Below, piece after piece: positions 27,301-37,306 of a DNA stretch of 64,000 nucleotides. Origin of the DNA: Stratiolaelaps scimitus (lineage: Eukaryota > Arthropoda > Arachnida > Mesostigmata > Laelapidae); NCBI GenBank assembly GCA_019614645.1, contig JABWDB010000001.1, positions 15,789,501 to 15,853,500 of the forward strand. The letters run 5' to 3'. The translations under genes and the position numbers were made by a program. The first letter of the stretch is position 1; every line of letters begins with the position of its first letter. The notes under the pieces were generated by a model. That model did no database searches, was not told the origin of the DNA, and saw nothing but the letters and a program-made list of their open reading frames with translations.

Positions 27301-29024
27301 GCTGCGCGTTCCAAAGTTTCCTTCCTTCAAGTCCTCGTTCGACCTTTTGGAATGGGATGAACGGACGAAACGCGGACCGAACAGAACAGAACGTCGCAGA
27401 ACGCCGAAGGAAAAGGCCGAACGAACTCGTCGACTTGGAAATCTCTTCCCAATCCAACCGGCGACGATCGAGCTAGCGTGCGGAGAAGGATCTGTCTTCT
27501 AGACGACGGCAGAGAGGCGTTAGGATGGCGACGCTGCTCCAAGCGAGAGGACAGGAACCGGGACTAGGAAGGAGAAACGACGCCCACTCTCGTAGCGGAG
27601 AGCGAGAGAGAGAGAGAGACAGAGAAAATCAGCGGGAGTGCTGCTAGTTGGGTGGGAAGACGACCGGCGGCTGGATCGAGAGGCGACTCAGGGCGAGGAC
27701 GGATGCTGCTGATCGGGAGTGGTGAGCCTCGAATCGCGGAGAAAGGCTGGGTTTTGTAAGTCCCCGTCGAGTTCTTTCTCTATGCCCAACGTTCGGCCGA
27801 CGGAGACGTTGCCGTTGCCGCGGCCGCCGTTACCGTCACCATCACCGTCACCATTCCCCCTCCGCCAGCTCGCGAGTATCACCACGACAAGCTGGCGGTG
27901 GCCCAGCGGCTGTGGAAGAGCGGGCGAGCGGGTCGACGCGGACTTCCAGGGTGAGCCAGAACCGCTAGCGATGTTACCATCATCCAACCCCTGTGTCGCT
28001 GCGACCAAAAAGGGGCACTCGGCTCACTCCAGAGCGAAATTGTAGCGGGGCACGGCAATGAACGTATTGAGATGGAGACTCAATACACGACTTTGGCTAG
28101 ACACGAATCTAGCCCACAACGGCGGGTTGCTCTGGGCCTGAGATGTGGTTTGTCACTTTCATCTCCCTCTGCATATTCTTTAGTGGCTACTTTGTCCTAT
28201 ATTGTGTTGGCAAATGTCAACGTGATAAACATACGTGTACACACCTTCACTTATACTGACACGTAAATAAAGGTCTGACATTTCGCATGTACGAGCGTAA
28301 GTGTGCCAGCCTCATCGTGGGTCTTTTGCAAGCTCTGGCGTGTCTTCTCCGCCGCGTTGCATATTATGGGTAAATGAATAAAGTCACTGAATTATCGAAA
28401 TATTTGTTGCATCATGGCCAAACTTGTTACCACTAAGGGTTGACGTTGCGAAGTAAATTAATGGTACGGCAAGCATAAGAAATAAAGCACATGTTTTAGT
28501 TATTTAGGTAGTTAAAATTACCCACACCTGGTCTAGTTAACAAATTTCATCTATTTAGCTATAAAACGAGATGTCTTTAATTAATCATCTGTTTGTTTCT
28601 GGTGAAATAGAAGCGCTCGTATATAATACGCGTATATCAAATGTTTTGCACTTTAGAGAAAATAAATGAAATTCAGTTATCAAGTTGCTTTTTCCATTTC
28701 TTCTAACACGTCAGTCAATGTACCTTCCTTGTGTTTCGTGCACTTTGGGGACAGGTCGAGGGAATCAAGGCGTTGGCACACAAAATATCGAAATAAAATT
28801 TGGCAAAATTAAATAGTAACAACGATGTCTTCACCAGTGCACTACCCTGGTCAAGCACCTACCAGATCGTTCTGAAGGGTTCTGATCTCTTACTCCGGAT
28901 AAACCAATGGAACTTTGTTAATTTGTTTTTGGAATTCTCACCAGGAGAGTGAACGTCAGATTTCGGCACGCGCCCATCCTTTATCCATGATCGTTGCTCC
29001 AAGACATGCAATCGTTGTCTGCAG
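24351..29024. other. No supported gene; GC-rich block at about 27.1-28.1 kb
   Basis: AT-rich DNA up to about 26.9 kb, then a GC-rich block with GA runs (27600-27625) and CACC/GCC repeats (27810-27860). A plus-strand frame at 25726-25908 looks mildly gene-like but has no match I know and weak boundaries, so it is not called. Confidence 0.4.
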
Positions 29025-29166
29025 TATGAACAGTCTGGCCGTATGCGTTAAAAGTGACAGTTTACGAGAAAGAATAGGATCCCGAAAGAAATTCATTTGG
29101 AGTAAAAAATTCGAAAGCTGCGACGAAGCCTTCAACTTATTTGTACATTTCGCCCGTCTGAGCGCA
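29025..29166 (+). CDS. Weak candidate exon, unknown protein
   Basis: A TTGTCTGCAG acceptor-like sequence is followed by a frame starting MNSLAVCVKSDSLRERIG and containing KKFESCDEAFNLFVHFARL, ending at a GCA/GTGAGT donor-like site at 29166. The frame is open further on both sides, so the boundaries are inferred only from the splice motifs. No neighbouring exon could be linked and no family is recognised. It could be chance. Confidence 0.25.
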
Positions 29167-32100
29167 GTGAGTATAGGTGTAACGCAATCAGCTAACAGGT
29201 CGTACCAATAACAATTTCCTCGGTCCGATGCAATATAGTAAAATGGTTGCGTGCAGCGCCGTCCGCAAAGCGAACGCCGCCACCGCCGCCACCGTCGTCG
29301 TCTACTGTCACTGCATTACGTTCAATCCCGCTGTCCCCCCCCTCTCTCTCTGTCTCCTCTCTTTCTCTCTGGCTCGGTCTTTCCTTCGCTCTTCGGTCCG
29401 CTCATTGAGATTCTGCAGGAAGTCGCAATCCATCTGCAGGCCAATCCGTTACCCGTCATCGGACGCGGAGCCAGCGCAGACGCAACTGCAGGACCAGTGA
29501 CGGCCTGCACGATGCAATGCCGGACGTCGCGGCAGAGCGCAGTCCCGCGACACAACGAGAATCTTTCTGAATCGAATCCTTCTTCGCCGGATGAGGCCCG
29601 GCACGAAGGTAAAGAGGACGAGGAGGCAACCCGCAGCGGAAGTGATGGCCTTCGCCGGCTTTTTTTTTCTCTTGCCGTACCGTGTTAATGAGAATCGCTC
29701 GCCCGACGACATAAACAGACGGGTGACCGAGTGAAAGCGACGATGGAGGACGGACAAGCCATTCTTCGCGCAGGACATTCTGCGCAAACTGAACGCGACT
29801 GAAGGTTCAGTCGCTATCCTTCTCGAGAGGATAAGAGAGACGTTAGGGCTCGCTAAACGAAGCATGTGAGCCCCTCGATACGAGGCGAGCTAGACAGACA
29901 TGGAGATGACACATCGCTTTGTTTGAGTGACATTGTTCAGATACACGTGTGTGTGTGTGTGTGTATATGTATTGTGAGTATGGTTATATGGAAGCAGCAC
30001 ACTCAACGGGACACCTCCGAAAATAGGTCTACATCTGTGACTTTGGCTTCATGTTCCACCATTGTCGATCCTTCTAGGGGAGTATTTCCGCTGCAAAGTG
30101 AAATTGACAAGAAATACTATACATGTGTTCTTAGAAGTGTTGAATGTTCAGCGGGGACAATTGTCGTCCACTTTTATAATTGACTACTAAATATAGGTGT
30201 TAGGAATACAACAGGAATACTATATATAGTTTATAGAGGATGCGTAATATGTAAACAGGTTACAACTGGAAATACATTGTGTCTGACAAATACTGTAACA
30301 AATACTTACACGCACGCATATACGTACCAATGCACGAGTGTGCGATAGCTTGCCGTTGCCCATATGTATAATATATCCATATATGCTCAACGTGTTTCGG
30401 AAATCTTTGTATAGAGTGAAATATTTCCTCCGTCTTCATCCCAGCTCAGCGTCAGCCGTACGCCATTAAATCTCTCCGATTCGTCTGGAGTATACGAAAG
30501 GGCAAAAGGCATCAGCCGGATTCGGTCAGAGTGAATCCGAGACTCAAATGGCCTAATACAATTTGTTCTATTTCCTTCGGCTGCCGGCTTGCGAGGCTAA
30601 CCGTTACCGTGTGGAATCGCGTGGGTGTTCGGTGCGTGATGGTAATGGCAGTGAGGGGTCGTGGGGGTGTCTGACAGAAGCGTCTCCACGTCAGGCAGTT
30701 TAACGGCAGCCACCGCCTTATTTGCCGCCACTACCACCACCAGCACCTCCTTCTGTTTCTTGGCCTTTATAAAAGCTACAGCTGACGCCCTGTCCCCTGC
30801 TCGTTGACCTGGCCCCCTTTTAGTTCTTTCTCTCTCTCTCTCCCCCTCTCTGGTCTTTTCAACCCCGACGGAGGGGTCCCTGCCTCCCTGCTTCCCCATC
30901 CAAGACAGCGGTGGCAGCGGTAAAGCATCAGCAGAAGCAGCCACGATAAAGGCGGAAGGGGGCAGTCTCCTATCCTATACTGGCCGTTACAATACACTTA
31001 TATCCGGCTTATGAATAAAACCTATAATCATAATCGTGGACTGAACGACCGGGCCCCGAGCCAACCACCTCTCCCAGCCATCCACCCAAGTATAACAACA
31101 AATGACTTGCGCGTAGGTTAACTGTCGCTTTTATGATGCTACGTCAAGCTGGCGCTAGCGCTGCCACTGCTGCCAGCCGGGACTAGAGGGGAGTCGGGCT
31201 ACCCAGCTCGCCTACCGTCACCTACAGCCGGGATCGGCGTCGGCGCCGGCGCTTGACGTTGTACGATCTCCTCCGCTCTGGGTACGGCCCGCGTCGTTCT
31301 CACTACTCCTTCCGTCTGCGCTGTTCTCGACCGGGACTCCGGCCGTATTACGACACGAAGGTGTATATAAAAGTGGCCGCAGTTTCTACTTATTCCACTA
31401 CGGCAATGGCGGCTTTGCACCACATTTTTGCTCTCTCATCGTCTTCCAGGTTTCCAGGCTTTTGGCTAGCTTGCGAACGAACGGTGACGATGATTGATGG
31501 GTTCATACCGAGATACAAATCTATTATACGTGAGCTCGCTTGTTGGTGCAACTTAATCAGTGTATACGTTTATCGAGTTCACTCGATTGTGTGAACGACG
31601 AATTGATTTTCTCACAGACTCAGCTCGCGTTCGTCATCTTTGCTTGCATCCATAATTCGTTGGCTGGTTGCTGTAAGCTGCTTATGATATCTTAGTCACA
31701 CGTTTACTACAACGTTGTATTATATATATATATAAAACATGGCACCATTTAGGTGAATCTTGCATCGCTTGCCTGGCCCGAATTGCTTTTCTCCCCTAAG
31801 TTTTCACATAATCGAATCTTTGGCTGCTGCAGCCAATACCGAACACCGCGCATGGCTACGCATGCGATAGACAAATCGTTGCCACCAGTTAATAAAGCTC
31901 TCACTTTCGCGTTCGTACCTCGGTCGATATGGTGCGACCCTGGCTTCCTGATGGCGTAACTACCGGCAAACGAGCAGTATTTTTTTTTTGGCTTTAATTA
32001 AATAGCCGATTCTTTCTTCTACGTGGAAGCTAGTATCACATTTTACTTGAACATAGAGAGTGCATATACGATAGCGCAGACGATAAGTGAAATGTCTAGC

Positions 32101-33966
32101 TTTACAAATGCACACATTTTTTTGTGTAGGACTTCCGTTGGCTCTCCTCATAGGTTTAGTACATGTTAGCCTTATAGGTGCATTGACTCAAGTGCTGAGG
32201 CTAGCATCATGTCTGACGGTAGCAGCTATTTAGTTAGTTGAAAGACGCTTAAAATATTACATTATATATTGTATGGATAAGCCAATATTGAGTCTGTAGG
32301 TCTCTCTCTCCGTTCCATCAGCGTTACGTATCGTCGCGCGCCTCACGCTACCATATAATATCCATTTTCAGCACTAGGTGATAAATCTGTCACAGAACCG
32401 GCTAGCATTCATCGTAATGATTTACAAGCGCCAACAAAGAATAACACTCAACAGGAGCTCTTGCCATTCGCCTCGGCTAGCTCGTGGCAGAATGGCTTGC
32501 TCTTGACTAGTCATTATATTCCATGCCCTCAGAGAGAAGTGAACGTTGGTAACAAATTTCTGTGTAACAAACCCGTATTTAAATTTAAATGCGGAGCAAA
32601 CTCTCTTCATATTCACGCTGTTCTTATGATAGTATTTTGATAGTTTCCAATTGGAAAGGTAATTATTATCGTTTGTCAGTTAACCAAGATATCTAACAGA
32701 CAACCGTATTAACACGAGGCAAACGTCCACCAGCGATCCGTTAGCATCTTTGCAATCGTTATACGTTAACCGTTGTATAGAAACAACACTAAATACCATG
32801 AGAATATATGAATGGTCATATTTGATATATGAGAGCACGAAAAGACACAAACAGATACGTATACGTACACGCAATTAGGAAAATGGAAACCGAAGCGCAG
32901 GGGGAGCCTCGAATTCCACGTGTTTTTTTGTAGCGCACGCGCCTACACAGGCTCCCACGCGTTCCGGCCGTGTTGTCTGTCTGACTTGATCCACGCAATG
33001 AGTAGCGATAGTTCTATGATTTTAGGGAAGGTCGGCCCGTCATCGGGCGTGAGAATAGCGACATCCGCCCTTCCAACTCCTCTCACAACCAACGCTATCT
33101 TGCGAAGCAAAGGTAGGTCGCCTTAGGGTTCGGAGCTGGAACGGACCTTGTGTCGTTCCCATACTGGTGCCATGGCTTTTCAACAGGACAACAACAGTTG
33201 GGATATATAAGGGAAAAAAGAGTAGTGACAGCTTGACAGCATCATAATGCGAATGTCATACGAAGACACTGTCCTAGGTTTGATGTTCGAATTCCCCTTC
33301 TCCTGAAGAGTACAATTGTCTCGTGTTGGCGGGACGGGGTTGCGGGGGGGAGTTATTCGACACTTGCTATAGGTCAGGACTTTATGAAATAGCAAAGGTG
33401 CGCTGGCCGAAAGAAACGAGAGAAGATGTACGCTGGAATACATCTGCAAGGCCAGCTTAGTTCTTGAATTTTCAATGTGTCACAACAGCAAGCACTAATT
33501 AATCAAATGGACGCGCATTGTTTCATTTGAACGGTTTTAGAAAAGCGAGTTGAGCAGACAAAGAGTTAGATCATATGTGCGGTACGATAATATGGCTTTG
33601 ATGACTAAAACCCTAGTCATGCTGTCCGATCTAGGCAGTACTACGGGAGTTTTCTGTACTTTCACTAGTGGTAGATAGCTGCTCAATTCCTCGATCTGTA
33701 GGAAGCCTCGATCCATGGCTATGACAGACGACAAGAATTTTCAGAACGTTTCTTCCACGGCTTATTATTTTGCCAAAAATACGTACGAAACAATAAAGCT
33801 TGTTGTTCACGACTACACCTGACATGCTGCTAGTCAGATATGACTGTTGCTTAAAAGTCTAGTTTTTATCGACACTGCTGAATAATGCACAATTTTGGCC
33901 GCCTTGTTCTTGTAACCCAGAAGAACCCTCCCCGTGTAGCTTTTGACGAGGTGTGTACTTTATCAT
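29167..33966. other. No supported gene; GC-rich blocks and GT run
   Basis: GC-rich at about 29230-29870 and 30600-31500, with CT-rich low-complexity tracts, a (GT)n run at about 29947-29963 and a TA run at about 31718-31735. Frames in these blocks are arginine- or proline-rich on all strands and carry no domain. Confidence 0.4.
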
Positions 33967-33968
33967 TA

Positions 33969-35101
33969 GGGTATCCGGTTCAAACTGTCCGGCCATTCGA
34001 ATGGCGCACAATCCGAACTACGCGATACAATGCGCTCAATTTTGGAGTGGGCATGCGGCAGGTGGCTTCCTTTTGAACACTGAGTGATTTCGATACGATC
34101 AGAAAGATGGACACTGCAGCAAAAAGTGCAAATTCCCCCAAAAATCAACGGGAAATCATCATGTTTTAGTTTCTCCAAGGACACCCTTCAGCTGAAATCC
34201 ATCGACAATTAGTGAACGCGTACGGCAGGTCTGCCTTATGCCTGCGGACGGTGTGACGTTGGTGAAATCGATTTAATAGTGGAAATTGGGACACCGATGA
34301 CCACCGAGGCGGGGACCACAAATCAGGTGCGACAAGGGACGAAGATTAGGATTCCTCGGACGACGTGTTATAGAATTACAACCAATATACTGAAGAAGAA
34401 GAAAATCAATGCAAAATGGGTTCCCCATAAACTGAGTGCTGACCAGATGAAAATGCGTGTTGAGTATTCCTTATCTAATTTGTAGACCTATACGCAACAA
34501 ACCAGTCGCTTAGAACACACGGTGTCGATAAACGAGACATGGGTTAGCTTGCATAGACCTCCTGAGAAGGACCAAGCGAAACAGTGGCTACAACAAGGTG
34601 AATCAGCAACGTCTGTGGCAATGCCAGATAGATTCGGACGAAATGTGTTGATGGTACTCGCCCTGGATATCAAGGGTGTTTGCTATTACGAAATATTAGC
34701 AGCACACGAAGAACTCAATGCTTCCCGATATCTCGACTTCTTGAAGGGATTGATGAACAAGTGGCGTGGGGATCGACAGCACCGAGTGTAATTACTCGAC
34801 GACAATGCAAGACCTCACCGCACTGCTGAAATTACGGCCTGGATGGAGGGGAACAATATTGAGCTATGGCTTCAACCCCCATATTCTCCTGATATAAGCC
34901 CATGTGATTATGGTTGTTTCCATGCATTAAAGAGGGCAATAGGTGGGGTTCCATATGCAATCGTCGACTTACTCAAAGAAGAATCGGTGTGTCAATAAAG
35001 CTGGAGAGTACCTCTAAGTCATACCAAAAGATCTTTTTCCTAACTCATTTAGTTCAAATGTTATTGGAATTTAAAGAGCGAACAGTTTGAACCGGATACC
35101 C
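33969..35101 (+). mobile_element. mariner-type DNA transposon, 1133 bp, TA-flanked
   Basis: The left end GGGTATCCGGTTCAAACTGT (33969) is the exact reverse complement of the right end (to 35101), giving perfect 20-bp terminal inverted repeats. TA dinucleotides at 33967-33968 and 35102-35103 are the expected target duplication. The interior encodes pieces of a mariner transposase in the plus direction: the N-terminal helix-turn-helix motif SAEIHRQLV, then INAKWVPHKLS, DIKGVCYYE, LDDNARPHR and YSPDISPCDYGCF. The spacing between the last two catalytic Asp residues is 34, as in the mariner (DD34D) group. It is slightly shorter than the usual 1.3 kb and is dead (see the pseudogene entry). Confidence 0.92.
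34107..34998 (+). pseudogene. mariner transposase pseudogene
   Basis: The reading starts at ATG 34107 (MDTAAKSANS). It is interrupted by an in-frame TAG about 20 codons on, then by further stops and frameshifts near 34250, 34350, 34484 and 34791. Recognisable blocks lie in different frames: the helix-turn-helix region (34140-34230), WVPHKLS linker (34400-34480), the catalytic core (34520-34790) and the block with the second and third Asp (34790-34960). The position of the first catalytic Asp, normally in a DETW motif, reads INETW, so Asn replaces it. In this family the transposase cuts and pastes the element using three Asp residues, so even a frame-corrected copy of this sequence would lack one of them. 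Confidence 0.88.
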
Positions 35102-35103
35102 TA

Positions 35104-35443
35104 ATCATTAGGTCGGGATGTATCATGTGGGGTAACAGGATTATTACGGTTGAGTATCAGTTAGATAATATTATTTCAGAACTTGAAATTCCTTTTTCGA
35201 AACGGAATGATGACTTGGCGACGACAATAGATCTTGTTTGTTTAGTCTACATTAGTAATATATTGGACTCTTCTGGACGGCACTACAAATGCCTTGTTGA
35301 AACAAGTTGATCTTTTATAAAATATGTCGGTAAGCTCATTCGGAAATGTAAGCGTCCACGCATTTCGCGAGCACACATTTTAGCTCTTACACATTCTTGT
35401 TCAATTATTTCATGTATCTAAATGTACTCGAGTCATCCGAATT

Positions 35444-35485
<42 letters not shown>

Positions 35486-36653
35486 TCGTATCCATGAAGT
35501 TTTTTCAAGAGATAACGCATTTGTAAAGCACAAAAGTCATTTTATTCCATTTGTTTGTGGAAAAATACGTTCAATGTCAGTTATTTCTCGTCTTGCCTTG
35601 TACACGCGTCAGCTAATATTACAGAGTAGCTGCGTTCTTCTTGTGTCATACATTACTATATACAGAGAACCACAATGCGTTCACTCAATCAGTTCTCGAA
35701 CATTCAACAGTTCATTTCACATTTTTGTTGTTTTTTTTTTGGTTCTTCATGAAAGAGTTTACGGCCAGCCCCGGCTGTATCGGCAATCCGCAAGAGCGAG
35801 TTCACCGAGGAACGGCGGTGGGTACTATTAGAGAATTGTGCTTGCGACTGAATGATGCCATGCCCGTCCGAATTCATCGTCATCCGTGGTGTACCCTCCT
35901 CGCTCGCCTGTGTTTGCTTGCACCGTTGCTCCTGTGATTGCTCACAAGGAAACACTCCATGCCTCAGGTGTCTGACCGCCCTGTCCTGCCTACTCGCCTC
36001 CGGGGTTGGTTTCTGCGTTATTTCAGAACGAAAGAGACGATGGTCGCGTGTCATCTCTATCTGTCTGTGTTTGTGGCACACGGTAGGGATGGGGAGGGGG
36101 GGAGACCTGGTTTATTTGTTTTGCGTCACCTCCACATCTGGATAACCGTAGAAGTAGTAGCCCATGGATGGATCTCTCCTTTGTCTCTCGCGTGCCGTCC
36201 TAATCATGACAAACGGTCTGGTTGTCGAGTTCCGATAAGCGTGCGAATGCTGGAGCCTGCTTCGCCCGTGAGGGGTGCTTGTATATAAAACACAGATACC
36301 TGTACACGCCGGGGCGGCTACTACTCATGCACACACGAGCATACACATAGATACATAATCTATAATAGCAACAATCTCATGTTTCAGTCAGCAGTACAAG
36401 TCAAATAGGAAGAAGAAGCAATGGACTGTTTTGTCCGCTGTTAGACGAACAGTATCCATCTGACGAATAGGCTCCGAGACGAAATCCCGCACAACTGTGG
36501 ACGACTACAAACAGCGCACCTCTGTGGATCACTAGGGCGAATTGGACAGCACTAATGGAGCGTAACGTATCCACACAGTCTCACGTAGGAAGATTGCGAG
36601 GCGAATCCAAACGGGCATATATAAGATCAGGTTGCTTGGGGAGGGGGAGTCGA
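35104..36653. other. Intergenic / 3' flank of the LRR gene
   Basis: Contains a (TA)n run at about 35446-35479. A minus-strand AATAAA (plus TTTATT, 36111-36116) lies about 540 nt beyond the stop codon of the LRR gene and is a possible polyadenylation signal. No other gene was seen. Confidence 0.45.
36111..36116 (-). terminator. Possible poly(A) signal AATAAA for the LRR gene
   Basis: Canonical hexamer on the minus strand about 540 nt after the LRR-gene stop. Only the motif supports it. Confidence 0.3.
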
Positions 36654-37306
36654 TTACTCGAAATAGTAGCAGAACGGGATTTGTACGTTGTCCTCTTGTG
36701 CTGGTGAAGACTGTCTCGAAATCGGCCTTCCGTTACCTATTGTCGCTTCACGAAGGGTGGCAGCTGCTGTACCACTAGAATTGAGGATTACCCTAGCCGG
36801 CTGGCGGGCTACACTCGCGAAGCCATCTCGAACGCTTGTATCCGGGGTCCTACATAGCTCGAGAAGATCGGGACTTTGAAGTGTCTGTAGATTCCGTAAC
36901 TGTGGGCCTCCTGTTGTTGATTGGCGCTTGTGGCTAGTCGTCAGTTGGCAGATGTAAACGCCGTCACCATCGGACTGCTCCGCCGCATTGCCATGTTGTT
37001 CCGAGGACGGCGTCAACCTGGTCTGCGAAAACACATAGTTGGCCTTCTCGTTCAATGAGCTCGCAAGCCACTCGGAGCCACCAACTTGCTTGCTGCTCAC
37101 GGAGCCGGTTTTCGGTGAGAGCTTTCCACTTCCACACGGAATCACTGTCATCTTGTTCCGGTACTTGACGCAACAGGCTGCCAGCAGTACGCCGCTCAGC
37201 AGAACCAGCAGGCCGCCGGCGCTAGTATACAGGGCTATCCGAATGAAACGGGACCAGCCGTTGCAGTCCAGCGCATCTTCGCTAACCACTTCATCGATGT
37301 AGGCAC
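36654..37306 (-). CDS. LRR gene, coding exon 2 (membrane helix and tail)
   Basis: 653 nt after the acceptor TTTTGCAG (37307-37314), ending in TAA at 36654-36656. It starts in phase 1, so the split codon GGT restores glycine. It supplies the last C-cap Cys (ALDCNGW), the helix ALYTSAGGLLVLLSGVLLAA, and a tail rich in Ser, Thr and Gln ending FCYYFE. Confidence 0.88.
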
